The notes below the pieces were generated by a model, which searched no databases, was not told the DNA's origin, and was given only the letters and a program-made list of their open reading frames with translations. DNA of 64,000 bases from positions 1-64,000 of the forward strand of contig JAZDFC010000035.1 of NCBI GenBank assembly GCA_043808235.1. The letters run 5' to 3'. Shown in pieces: positions 1 to 7,785 of this stretch (position 1 is its first letter; each line of letters opens with the position of its first letter). Source of the DNA: JAZDFC01 sp043808235. GTDB lineage: Bacteria; Bacteroidota; Ignavibacteria; Ignavibacteriales; Melioribacteraceae. A program made the position numbers and the translations under genes.

Positions 1-87
1 TATTTTGCTATCCGAAGCAATAACTTTAATGACACCGACCGGCGAGCGTAGGTAATCGAAAAAGAAATCATCCATTATTTTGTTCAT
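1..87 (-). CDS. O6-methylguanine-DNA methyltransferase, N-terminal fragment (cut by window edge)
   Basis: Only the first 29 codons are inside the window, read leftwards from an ATG at 87. A second ATG at 75 is an alternative start. The peptide contains FFDYLRSPVGVIKVIASD, which matches the N-terminal ribonuclease-like domain of Ogt/MGMT proteins, typically a Tyr followed by a SP(I/V)G turn and a hydrophobic strand. The family repairs O6-alkylguanine by irreversible transfer of the alkyl group to a cysteine. That catalytic part lies outside the window, so activity cannot be judged. A second, alkyltransferase-like gene lies about 0.8 kb away, also on the minus strand. Confidence 0.6.
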   Translation of the reverse strand, partial: MNKIMDDFFFDYLRSPVGVIKVIASDSKI

Positions 88-232
88 AGTCTAATTCTTG
101 CAAACGCACTTTAGAATTTTCTTTTCTATTTTTATTAACGAACCAATAAGCATAGAAGATAATTATCTGAATATGATTTTTCATTTTTATATCATTATAT
201 TTTATTAAGTAATAAATGCAAGGTGGAATTCG

Positions 233-469
233 ATGAAAGAAAGTTTATTGAAAAGAATAACGGTTAATCACGAAATATGTCATGGTAAACCTGCAATAAG
301 AAACATGCGATACCCGGTAGAAAATATCCTCGAACTATTAAGCTCGGGAATGACAATTGAACAAATTCTTGATGATTACGAAGACCTTGATCGCGAAGAT
401 ATTCTTGCATGTCTTGAATATGCCGCTTTATTGAGCAAAGTAAAAAGCATAACGCGAATTGCTTCATGA
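233..469 (+). CDS. DUF433 family antitoxin
   Basis: A 78-residue protein of the DUF433 family, a small helix-turn-helix-like fold. It shows the usual opening, a short strand, then GKPAIRNMRYPVENILELL, followed by the conserved acidic DDYEDLDREDILACLEYA helix. Members are commonly paired with DUF5615 PIN-like proteins and are treated as antitoxins of type II toxin-antitoxin modules. The stop codon overlaps the start of the next gene (ATGA at 466-469), so the two are translationally coupled. A purine-rich AAGGTGG lies just upstream of the ATG. Family assignment is from recognisable sequence; the antitoxin role is inferred from family and pairing. Confidence 0.82.
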   Translation: MKESLLKRITVNHEICHGKPAIRNMRYPVENILELLSSGMTIEQILDDYEDLDREDILACLEYAALLSKVKSITRIAS

Positions 470-819
470 AATTAATAATCGATGCCCAACTTCCAAAAAG
501 ATTGAAAGAACTGTTTCTTTCTTTCGGGTACGATGCAATTCATACTCTTGATTTACCGGATAAAAATAATACTATTGATTTGGAGATTATATCTCTCGCT
601 GCAAAAGATAATCGTGTTGTAGTTACCAAGGATGCCGACTTCGTTCATTCGTTCCTTTTTCAAAATCGACCTTTCAAATTATTATTAGTATCAACCGGGA
701 ATATTGCTAACCATGAATTGTTGGATATATTCTCAAAAAATCATTATGAAATAAAAAATATTTTTGATACACATCATTTTGTCGAAATTACAAAGGACTC
801 ATTAATTACTCATAAATAA
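466..819 (+). CDS. DUF5615 PIN-like toxin
   Basis: A 117-residue PIN-like protein of the DUF5615/Mut7-C type. The N-terminus has the typical strand with an acidic residue (KLIIDAQLPKRLKELF). A central VVVTKDADFVHSF holds the second acidic pair expected for metal-dependent RNase activity, and a third conserved segment follows (KLLLVSTGNIANHELL). It overlaps the DUF433 gene by four bases, the standard arrangement for this antitoxin-toxin pair. PIN toxins are ribonucleases in general; for DUF5615 that role is inference. Nothing looks truncated: the length is normal for the family. Confidence 0.82.
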   Translation: MKLIIDAQLPKRLKELFLSFGYDAIHTLDLPDKNNTIDLEIISLAAKDNRVVVTKDADFVHSFLFQNRPFKLLLVSTGNIANHELLDIFSKNHYEIKNIFDTHHFVEITKDSLITHK

Positions 820-845
820 TTAAGAGAGTTAATTTTGCTCATTGT

Positions 846-1319
846 TCAAAACTTTGCAACCGCTTTCTCGTAATCCTTCACTTTGAAATTTTTCTTCCCT
901 TTGGGAATTACGGTGTGCCCTTCCGCTTCGAGCAGTTCCATTTGTCTCTGAATTCCGCCGGGATATTTTGGATTTAGTTCACCTTCACCTTTGAGAGTCC
1001 GCCACCATGGAGTGATTTTTTTCTTTCCGGCTTGAAAATCTTCATCAGCCGCGTGAGCCGCTATCCAAGCGAAGATACCGGTAGTTATAGGGCATCCGAT
1101 TGTAGCGCCGTGTTTAGCTGCAACGGTTTTACGGATTTGATTAATCGTTGTAATTTTTCCTTTCGGCACCTTCTTCATTATTTCATCGACTTCAACCGGA
1201 GCGGGAATGGCGCATGTTCCTTCGCCCCATCGCTTACTTAAGTTATCATCAATAGTTACAACTTTCGGAAGGTCTTTGCCGTCAAGCAGTTTCTCTTTCC
1301 ATGTTTTTTTTGATTTCAT
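846..1319 (-). CDS. MGMT-fold alkyltransferase-like protein, DNA-binding domain only
   Basis: A 157-residue protein whose central part (about 45-140) matches the helix-turn-helix DNA-binding domain of O6-methylguanine methyltransferases: VPKGKITTINQIRKTVAA, then TIGCPITTGIFAW, then TPWWRTLKGEGELNPKYPGG. At the place of the catalytic PCHR loop it reads PWWR, so the alkyl-acceptor cysteine is missing. It therefore resembles alkyltransferase-like (ATL) proteins, which bind alkylated bases and hand them to nucleotide excision repair. An N-terminal extension of about 45 residues is lysine-rich. It sits 54 bp downstream of the restriction enzyme gene on the same strand. The repair role is inferred from the family. 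Confidence 0.72.
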   Translation of the reverse strand: MKSKKTWKEKLLDGKDLPKVVTIDDNLSKRWGEGTCAIPAPVEVDEIMKKVPKGKITTINQIRKTVAAKHGATIGCPITTGIFAWIAAHAADEDFQAGKKKITPWWRTLKGEGELNPKYPGGIQRQMELLEAEGHTVIPKGKKNFKVKDYEKAVAKF

Positions 1320-1373
1320 TTGAATAGTCCGTTTTGGAGAGTGAGAAAATTATTTTAAAGATGGGGTTACAAT

Positions 1374-4300
1374 CTACTTCTTCAATGAATGCGCAATAAT
1401 TTGATCCAATTCTTTTTTGGTTTGTGAATCGCTTCCATAGGTAAATGTGGAAGTTATATATTCCCAATCTTCATCGTTAAGCCCATAAACATCTTTCGCA
1501 ATGAAGAGTTCAAGTTCAGCTCTTGTTTTAATTGAATCAAATTTTTTGGGCGGGATAAAATTCATCTCCTCAAAAAGTTTATTGAACTGTTTTTTCTCAT
1601 TAAAATGACTAAGAAGGGCCAAACCTGAATTGACTAATAACTCTTTCTGTTTTTTATTCAATTTTGGGATTGGAAGTTCATAAATAAAAAACATATTTAA
1701 ATTGGCTGAGATTTTATTTCTGATATAGTAGTTAACACAAAGTGAATTAAACAAAGTCATTAAAACAATCATCTCGTCCAGATTAACTTTATTTTGCACA
1801 ACCTTCCCTTTTACTTTTTTATAACTGTTGTTTCGAACATAATTCAAGGAATTACCAAGAAAGGTTTTGCTCGGGACAATGGAAGCTATCAATGTTCTTT
1901 CATCGGTCGATCTGCCGATTGCGCGGTATGCAACCCGGTAATTCTCATATTCTAATTTTGGAGTAAATTCAGAAACTTCTTCGTCTTTTAAATCGAGGCT
2001 GCGTTTTATGTTACGCATTTCCGTGCCGCGCATTTGTTCTTTCGCTTCTTTTTCATAAACAAAATAACGGATTTCGCTATAATTTGAATTATACTGATGA
2101 ATCATTTTACCTTCATAAAGAGGCAAAACTTTTTTCTCGTCTTTCTTTTTTTCTATTTCTTCATCTTTATGAAAAAGATGACTATCATTCGTCATATGAA
2201 ATTCCGAATGCAATTGGCATTCATATTCGCCAAATAATTTATGCTCATTCCGAATCTTTTTGCACAACTCATAATCTCGTTCGGTTTTAAATTCCATTAT
2301 TGAGAGATTTTCCGGAGAAAATTTTTGGACCATCTCGAGGTTATAGTTTACCGGTGTTCTTTCGGTAAGTTCATCGGGATCGAGCATATAAAACTTAGCC
2401 TCGAAGCTGTTGAATGGATGGGCTGGCTGGTTTGTAGCATTTACAATAGTAAATTTGAACCGGCTGTCAACATCAGGGAACAACCGAATTATTTTTTCTT
2501 CACCGTTAACAATTCTTTTATAACCTCTATTTTCAAAAGAAACCAATTCGTGAAGAAGAACCCGATTAATTATGAAGTCACGAAGTTCCGAACATCCTTT
2601 ATCTGTTTGAATGCCGGAAGGGATAAGAAGATTAATCATACCGTCTTTCCGAAGTAATTCAAAATCCCGCTCAAGAAAAAGCTTGTAATAGTTGGGATCT
2701 CCCACAGACTGATATCGATATCTTTGGCTGAGATAAGCTTTATAGTTTTCGTAGAATTCAACATACTTATCCCAACTTGCAGCCCACTCCGTATCGTTCT
2801 TTAATTTATCGGCAAACCACTTTTGAAAAGAAAGAATATCCAATTCGCTTTTCCCTTTGCCGGCAAACTCTTTTTCAACCGGTTTAATAGCCTCCCATGG
2901 TGGATTCCCGATTACCCCGTGAAATCCTCTTTCGTTTTCATCCAGGGCTTTCCCGTTTTGGTCAAAGTAGGCAAAGAAATATTCGAGAGTAATAAGAATC
3001 GGATTATCAATTTCGGGCAGTTCGGTTTTTAATCTGTTGAAAACTTTCTTTTTAATTTCAATCGCTTCTTCAATGCGCTCGGGATGGTTGGGATTATTTA
3101 AATAATCGTTTCTTATTTCAAAAAGTTTCACAACTTCATTTTTGTGTTCACTCCCGATAATTTCCAATTGCTGCGAAATCGGCAGATCGGCAAGACTATC
3201 GCCATTTATAAAATTCAGTTCGAGGTTTGGTAAAATGTGGCTGCTCTCCCCGTTAAGTTTTCTATAATTGTAAATAAGCGGTTCAAGCTTTATTGCCTCT
3301 TTCCAGATATTTGTTTTTGCAGTTTCAAGCGCACGTTCATCAATATCGGCAGCATAAATATGGCGTAAAATAATTTTTGAAATCAATTGAAGATGGTTAT
3401 CGAAATTGTGCCTCGTCCTAAATTCTCTTGTTTCTTTTATGTTACCGGGTAAATCGAACAAATTATCACCGGTTATACTTTTTATCCACTCGACTGATTT
3501 ATCAATCTTCAAATAATAATTGTAAATCTCTCTGAGAATTTTAATTAAAAAGCTTCCGCTGCCGGAAGCCGTATCGATTATTTTAATCTCATAAAGTTGT
3601 TTTAAAAGTTTATCGGCTGTTTCGTAATCGGTAACATCTTTATCCACGGCTTGTAATATTTGTTCAACAATTGGTTCAAAAAGATAATCGACTAATTTTT
3701 TAGCCATATAGGTAGTAATTTCTTTGGGCGTATAAAAAATGCCGGAGTCTTTTTTGTTTTCAGCAATAAAGGTTTCGTAAGCTTTACCAAAAACATCTTC
3801 ATCTATCCATCTATAGTTATAATGAAGCATTCCTTTGCCGAATGCCTTATTCCATGCATCCAAACCAAGCGTTGTTTCAAAAATGTGAAGGAATTTATCT
3901 GTATTGGCTTTATCCTTAACAACATAATCCCAAAACTTTTCTTTAAATAATTCCGTGTCGTAGAAATAATTAAAGAACTCTTCCAACTCGTTAAAAAATC
4001 TTGTAAGGATTCTCTCGCTTCCTTTGGCTCCCCATTTATCTTTTTTATCAAGATACTCCTCGATGATATGGTTGAACTGAACCAATCCCAAATCATCCAG
4101 AGTCCTAATAAAAATTATTTTATTGAGAAGAAGAACAATCAATTCTTCCTTGGAAAATTTGTCGTTCTCAATCATTTCAACATCCTGGAATTCCTTATAC
4201 CAGTTTTTCAAATCGGCAAAGAAAGATTTGTCAAGATCAATTTTAACCTGCTGATCTTCAATTCTACGAATAGTATCCCAAAAATTTTGGTATTCCAAAA

Positions 4301-4826
4301 AAGTTATAAGAATTTCCGGGAAAGCAAGATGACTGAATGGTTCAAAATTAATGATAGCATTCCTACTAAACAGAAAAGCATCTTTCATGTTAGTTAGAAT
4401 AACATATTCATTTTTCTTTAAGTATTTCTGAATCTGTTCCTTATGATCAGTATAAACCAGCGGTTCGTACTTAAGAATTTCTTTGGATTTTATCAACTTG
4501 AATAATGGTTTTATTTCGATTAAAACCGGGTTCCCAACTCTGTTCTTCGACTCTTTTAATGCAAAATCCACAAAACCGTCGCCAATGTTAACTTCGCTTA
4601 TAGTTTCAGTATTGAGTACGTCCTTCACTAAATCGCGGAACAACTCATGCGATGCAGTTTCAGGTTTACTGTTATAAAAAATAGATTTAATGTAATGATT
4701 GATCGGTTCGTATTTGAATTCAGGTTCGTAAGCGAACAATCCCGACACCGGTATCTTCTCTTGTTCAACTAATCTTTCTAATTCTTTTATAATGCTTTTA
4801 GGATTTCTGATCATAGAATGGGTCAA
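1374..4826 (-). CDS. Type IIG restriction-modification enzyme (Eco57I-like, fused nuclease and N6-adenine methyltransferase)
   Basis: A single 1150-residue polypeptide. The N-terminal 160 residues carry a PD-(D/E)XK nuclease signature: D87 in GDGFVDFAL, then E104 and K106 in VLIEIKP. A helical linker follows. The methyltransferase core has motif X at about 362-376 (GIFYTPKEITTYMAK), the SAM-binding motif I at 418-426 (DTASGSGSF) and the catalytic motif IV NPPW at 641-644. The C-terminal third looks like the target-recognition region. This order is that of Eco57I-type enzymes that cut and methylate with one protein. No separate specificity or restriction gene is nearby. It follows the HicB-like gene by 27 bp. 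The recognition sequence cannot be predicted from what is visible. Confidence 0.85.
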   Translation of the reverse strand: MTHSMIRNPKSIIKELERLVEQEKIPVSGLFAYEPEFKYEPINHYIKSIFYNSKPETASHELFRDLVKDVLNTETISEVNIGDGFVDFALKESKNRVGNPVLIEIKPLFKLIKSKEILKYEPLVYTDHKEQIQKYLKKNEYVILTNMKDAFLFSRNAIINFEPFSHLAFPEILITFLEYQNFWDTIRRIEDQQVKIDLDKSFFADLKNWYKEFQDVEMIENDKFSKEELIVLLLNKIIFIRTLDDLGLVQFNHIIEEYLDKKDKWGAKGSERILTRFFNELEEFFNYFYDTELFKEKFWDYVVKDKANTDKFLHIFETTLGLDAWNKAFGKGMLHYNYRWIDEDVFGKAYETFIAENKKDSGIFYTPKEITTYMAKKLVDYLFEPIVEQILQAVDKDVTDYETADKLLKQLYEIKIIDTASGSGSFLIKILREIYNYYLKIDKSVEWIKSITGDNLFDLPGNIKETREFRTRHNFDNHLQLISKIILRHIYAADIDERALETAKTNIWKEAIKLEPLIYNYRKLNGESSHILPNLELNFINGDSLADLPISQQLEIIGSEHKNEVVKLFEIRNDYLNNPNHPERIEEAIEIKKKVFNRLKTELPEIDNPILITLEYFFAYFDQNGKALDENERGFHGVIGNPPWEAIKPVEKEFAGKGKSELDILSFQKWFADKLKNDTEWAASWDKYVEFYENYKAYLSQRYRYQSVGDPNYYKLFLERDFELLRKDGMINLLIPSGIQTDKGCSELRDFIINRVLLHELVSFENRGYKRIVNGEEKIIRLFPDVDSRFKFTIVNATNQPAHPFNSFEAKFYMLDPDELTERTPVNYNLEMVQKFSPENLSIMEFKTERDYELCKKIRNEHKLFGEYECQLHSEFHMTNDSHLFHKDEEIEKKKDEKKVLPLYEGKMIHQYNSNYSEIRYFVYEKEAKEQMRGTEMRNIKRSLDLKDEEVSEFTPKLEYENYRVAYRAIGRSTDERTLIASIVPSKTFLGNSLNYVRNNSYKKVKGKVVQNKVNLDEMIVLMTLFNSLCVNYYIRNKISANLNMFFIYELPIPKLNKKQKELLVNSGLALLSHFNEKKQFNKLFEEMNFIPPKKFDSIKTRAELELFIAKDVYGLNDEDWEYITSTFTYGSDSQTKKELDQIIAHSLKK

Positions 4827-4853
4827 TATTATTTTAATAACTTTAACAATTAT

Positions 4854-5045
4854 TTATGTATTACTTTCAACAAACGATTCTAAATATAACTCAGTTGCTT
4901 CTTTGATATTATCCATCGTCTCGTCCAATGTATCGCCTTGTGAGTGGCAGCCTTCAAGTTCCGGGCAATATGCAAAATATCCGTTGGAATCTTTTTCAAT
5001 GATAATATTAAATCTTTGAGACACTTTTTCACCTTTAGTTTTCAT
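4854..5045 (-). CDS. HicB-like antitoxin family protein, orphan
   Basis: A small protein of the HicB fold, with RFNIIIEKDSNGYFAYCPEL, then GCHSQGDTLDETMDNIKEATELYLE, the typical strand-strand-helix of HicB antitoxins and HicB-like orphans. I take the ATG at 5045 because it gives the usual short N-terminus; an in-frame ATG at 5102 would add 19 residues with no family counterpart. No HicA (double-stranded-RNA-binding-fold toxin) is visible on either side, and the fold lacks an added C-terminal DNA-binding domain. It sits between lexA and the type IIG gene, all minus strand. It could be a former toxin-antitoxin partner or an independent small regulator. Confidence 0.7.
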   Translation of the reverse strand: MKTKGEKVSQRFNIIIEKDSNGYFAYCPELEGCHSQGDTLDETMDNIKEATELYLESFVESNT

Positions 5046-5142
5046 GGGATTTAGAACTAACTTCTCAAATAGCTGATGTAAAAATACACCTTGCATCACC
5101 ATTATTCAACGAATTAAATCCATCCTATAACAAATAGATTAT

Positions 5143-5273
5143 AATCAAGAATAAGATTAAGAATAAGATCAAGAACAAGAGTACATTTCACGAACATCTG
5201 ATTTTAATCTTGTTCTTACCCGCCTATCGGCAAGGCAAAGCCTTATTCTTATTCTTGTTCTTACTCTTATTCC
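5143..5273. repeat. Imperfect inverted repeat of purine/pyrimidine units, downstream of lexA
   Basis: The left arm (5143-5180) is built of AAGAATAAG, AAGATTAAG and AAGAACAAG units on the plus strand. The right arms (about 5203-5218 and 5241-5273) are their complements, such as CTTATTCTTATTCTTG. Transcribed RNA could form a long imperfect hairpin. It lies directly after the lexA stop codon and may end its transcript. A related structure lies upstream of lexA. Confidence 0.6.
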
Positions 5274-5278
5274 TAGCA

Positions 5279-5902
5279 TCACCCAACCTTCTTCTCCATT
5301 GTTCGGTAAACGCCGACAACCACGCCAACGAGTTTAAAACCCGGTTCGCTTTTCGCAATAATAATCGGTTTGTATTCCGGGTTCTCCGAGTGCAATTCAA
5401 TCTTATCAGACTTTTTGTAAAATCTTTTTACTACTGCTTCGTTACCCAAAACGGCGGCGACAAAATGTCCGTTGCGGGCTTCGATGTTCGGATTTACAAT
5501 TATTATATCGCCGGTAAAAATGTATGCGTCTTTCAAACTATCGCCTTTTACGCGAAGCAGAAATGAATCTTTCGGCATTCGAGTAATCGTAGGAAGTTGA
5601 ACCGTATCAATTGCATCGGGATAAATGGTTAGCGGATTTCCGGCGGCAACCTCCCCAAGCACGGGACGCGGAATAAAAAACTTATCTTCCAATGTAAGCT
5701 CGATACCGCGCGCAAGTTTGGGATTCTTTTTTATGTATCCCTTTTTCTCTATGGCTTGCAAATGCTGTTGAACCGTCGCACGGTTTTTGTACCCGAAATA
5801 TTTTGCGATTTCAGCCAATGTCGGCAGCGATCCAACTCCGCTTTTCTTCTCGATAATAAACTCGAGAATCTTTTTCTGAATCCCGGTTAATTCTTTTGAC
5901 AT
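5279..5902 (-). CDS. lexA: LexA repressor (SOS regulator, self-cleaving)
   Basis: A 207-residue LexA. The N-terminal winged helix (1-70) includes PTLAEIAKYFGYKNRATVQQHLQAIEKKGYI. The cleavage site is A87-G88 in EVAAGNP. The catalytic serine is S122 in KGDSLKDAYIFTGD (most LexA proteins have Met where this one has Leu after Ser), and the general-base lysine is K159 in EAVVKRF. The protein represses SOS genes and cleaves itself when RecA filaments form. Length and domain order are normal. No error-prone polymerase or recA follows it. A perfect palindrome 275 bp upstream that overlaps a promoter-like sequence is a candidate operator. Confidence 0.93.
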   Translation of the reverse strand: MSKELTGIQKKILEFIIEKKSGVGSLPTLAEIAKYFGYKNRATVQQHLQAIEKKGYIKKNPKLARGIELTLEDKFFIPRPVLGEVAAGNPLTIYPDAIDTVQLPTITRMPKDSFLLRVKGDSLKDAYIFTGDIIIVNPNIEARNGHFVAAVLGNEAVVKRFYKKSDKIELHSENPEYKPIIIAKSEPGFKLVGVVVGVYRTMEKKVG

Positions 5903-6063
5903 GATAATTCCATCAAATTAATTCTTTTGAAAAATTCTCTCCAAAATTCGAAATAACAATCTGCCAAAGGCAGACAAATTCCAAACACAACTAATCTCCA
6001 ATTAAAAACCATCAATCATAAATTCTAAAAATTGCACCTCCGGCAAGTGAGCCACAGGAGATG

Positions 6064-6172
6064 AACAAGAGTAAGATTAAGAACAAGAATAAGAAGATGA
6101 GAATCAGTATTGCAGCTAAATTTATTTTGCTATTTCGATCTTGCTCTTTTTCTTAATCTTATTCTTATTTTA
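6064..6172. repeat. Imperfect inverted repeat of purine/pyrimidine units, upstream of lexA
   Basis: The left arm (6064-6098) has GAACAAGAGTAAGATTAAG-like units, and the right arm (about 6136-6172) has TTGCTCTTTTTCTTAATC-like complements. It is the same unit family as the hairpin after lexA, so the gene is bracketed by two copies. Confidence 0.55.
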
Positions 6173-6176
6173 TAAT

Positions 6177-6194
6177 ACCATACATTTGTATGGT
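6177..6194. promoter_or_regulatory. Perfect palindrome ACCATACA-TT-TGTATGGT overlapping a promoter-like sequence
   Basis: Eight-base arms with a two-base centre. TATAAT lies immediately to its left on the plus strand (6171-6176), and TATTAT is seen in the same place on the minus strand, so a bound protein would block or remodel RNA polymerase. It could be the LexA operator or a site for another regulator. The function is not shown by the sequence. Confidence 0.4.
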
Positions 6195-6445
6195 GAAACA
6201 TAAAAAATCGAAGGGAATATGTCAATGGGAAAATGATAACTAATTTTCGGTAAAGAAAATGCTAGTTACTAAAATCAGCGAATTGGTAGCATGTTAATAA
6301 TTGAGTGCAAATTGTTAAAAACAATTCGTATTTTAAAAACGGAGATTTTTCAGGAGTGTTTTCTAAATTGTGTTTTTATAGAGTATATTAAATCCGTTAA
6401 ATAAATACAGAACGCTTATTTTTCCAATTAAAGAATGCAAATTGG

Positions 6446-7039
6446 ATGCTTAGACTGATTAGAAGAGAGATAACGCAATCGGATATGGAATTGGTTGAAT
6501 TATACAAATCCTCCGGTAATAAAAAACACGTCGGCGATCTTTTTAATAGATATTCTCATATTGTGCTTGGAATGTGCATATCATACTTCAAAAATCAAGA
6601 AACTGCTAAAGATGCAGTTATGGATATTTTTGAAAAACTCTTCGAAGATCTAAAAAAACACGAAGTTAAAAATTTTAGCGCATGGTTTTACTCGGTTATC
6701 AAAAATTATTGTTTGATGAAACTGCGTTCCGAAAAAGTTACCGTTCCTTACGAATATTATGATAAAGATGAGGATAATTTTATGGAATCCGGGGATATTC
6801 TGCATCTATTGGAAGAGGATAATTCTTCGTGTGATTTACTTGAAGAATGTCTCAAGGAATTAAAAGAAATTCAAAAAGAATGTGTTGAACACTTTTATTT
6901 TGAAAATAAATCCTATAAAGATATTTCGTTAATAAAATCAATGGATATAAAAACAGTTAAAAGTAATATTCAAAATGGGAGAAGAAATCTAAAGATTCTG
7001 CTCGAAAACAAGCTGAGAAGAAAAATGTATGCTTTATGA
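6446..7039 (+). CDS. ECF-type RNA polymerase sigma factor
   Basis: A 197-residue sigma-70 family protein without regions 1 and 3. Region 2 lies at about 25-95 (LFNRYSHIVLGMCISYF, then DAVMDIFEKLFEDL, with FSAWFYSVIKNYCLMKLR as the 2.3/2.4-like end). Region 4 lies at about 140-190, with a helix-turn-helix in ENKSYKDISLIKSMDIKTVK. It directs RNA polymerase to a specific set of promoters. Its stop overlaps the start of the zinc-finger anti-sigma gene by 11 bp, the classical sigma/anti-sigma arrangement. The downstream genes suggest that this regulon includes the CHAT membrane protein. Confidence 0.85.
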   Translation: MLRLIRREITQSDMELVELYKSSGNKKHVGDLFNRYSHIVLGMCISYFKNQETAKDAVMDIFEKLFEDLKKHEVKNFSAWFYSVIKNYCLMKLRSEKVTVPYEYYDKDEDNFMESGDILHLLEEDNSSCDLLEECLKELKEIQKECVEHFYFENKSYKDISLIKSMDIKTVKSNIQNGRRNLKILLENKLRRKMYAL

Positions 7040-7280
7040 TAAATTAAAAAATATATACGCTGAATCATCATGTCTTACTATCGATGAATTAACCGGTTAC
7101 AAGAATAATACCCTTGATGATGAAAAAACTAGAAGAGTTGAACTTCATCTTGCTTCATGTAAATTGTGTTCCGAAGCATTGTTGGGAATAGATTACATAG
7201 ATGATGAGAAATTTAATGAGCTGGTTACCCAAATTAATGCGGAAGTTAAATTAAAAACAGAGGGTAAGTTTTTTTTTTAA
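7029..7280 (+). CDS. Anti-sigma factor, zinc-binding N-terminal part (frame ends at a ten-T run)
   Basis: An 83-residue product with H40, C44 and C47 in ELHLASCKLCSEAL, the HxxxCxxC zinc motif of anti-sigma domains, and C15 upstream. It overlaps the sigma gene by 11 bp. The frame stops at TAA just inside a run of ten T (7269-7278). If the run is read as nine T, the frame continues as KFFFKNRGY into a membrane helix (YSIAAGILIIFSSIFYLT, about 7294-7350) and then into the TPR-like protein ending at 7785. The two pieces together make the normal Bacteroidota design: zinc finger, one membrane helix, TPR-like periplasmic part. The break may be programmed slippage, real mutation or a sequence error. 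Confidence 0.75.
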   Translation: MLYDKLKNIYAESSCLTIDELTGYKNNTLDDEKTRRVELHLASCKLCSEALLGIDYIDDEKFNELVTQINAEVKLKTEGKFFF

Positions 7281-7785
7281 GAATAGAGGATATACGTATT
7301 CCATAGCTGCTGGTATTCTAATAATTTTTTCTTCTATTTTCTATCTTACAAAGGATACACCGGGGAAAAAACTTTTTGATGAATATTTCAAACCATACCC
7401 CAATATTATTCAAACAACGAGAGATTCGCAGTCATATTCGGAAATTGTCTCATTGATGTCTATATACGAATCAAAGGAATATTCGGAATTTTTAAAAAAG
7501 TCCGAAAAAATTTTAGAATCAGCAAAAAACGACACATTAGCTTTCTACCGGGGTGTTGCCTATTTGAAAGAAGGACTCGAAGAGAAATCAATCATGTCGC
7601 TAAATAATTTATCAATGGAACTGGAGAACGCCTTTTACTACGAAGCAAATTGGTATATCGCTCTTGCTTATTTATCAAGAGAAGAATACAGTAGATCATT
7701 AAAATATTTGGAAATTCTTAAAGGAACTTCCGACTATGGGATGTATTCGCAAAAAATTATAAATGAGATAAAAGATGATCAATAA
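7281..7785 (+). CDS. Membrane-helix and TPR-like continuation of the anti-sigma factor, shifted frame
   Basis: Open in the frame that starts with AAG at 7279. It encodes a transmembrane helix followed by about 140 residues of helical pairs with TPR character (SEFLKKSEKILESAKNDTLA, then YYEANWYIALAYLSREEYSRSL). If translated alone it would have to start at TTG 7453 or ATG 7456, which would drop the membrane helix. It ends 11 bp inside the next gene. The continuity of sense across the ten-T run argues that this is the second half of one gene, not an independent one. The TPR-like part would lie outside the inner membrane and could sense a signal. Confidence 0.7.

Larger units (their letters stand above)
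5903..6445. other. Gene-free stretch between lexA and the sigma-factor gene, with repeats and a palindrome
   Basis: No convincing gene on either strand. It holds a short palindrome TCTGCC-AAA-GGCAGA (5960-5974), a second purine/pyrimidine hairpin region (6064-6172) and a perfect 8-bp inverted repeat at 6177-6194. Six-base arms ATGCTA (6259-6264) and TAGCAT (6297-6302) are probably chance. Divergent promoters for lexA and the sigma gene must lie here. Confidence 0.6.

Noticed and set aside
846..1319. A functional O6-methylguanine methyltransferase
   Set aside because: The PCHR acceptor motif is replaced by PWWR, so alkyl transfer is not expected; called alkyltransferase-like instead.
5046..5278. 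HicA toxin gene next to the HicB-like gene
   Set aside because: No HicA-type peptide (double-stranded-RNA-binding fold with a conserved His) is seen on either strand; the space is filled by the hairpin repeat.
5210..5566. Open frame on the plus strand antisense to lexA
   Set aside because: It begins in the pyrimidine hairpin arm and then only mirrors lexA codons.
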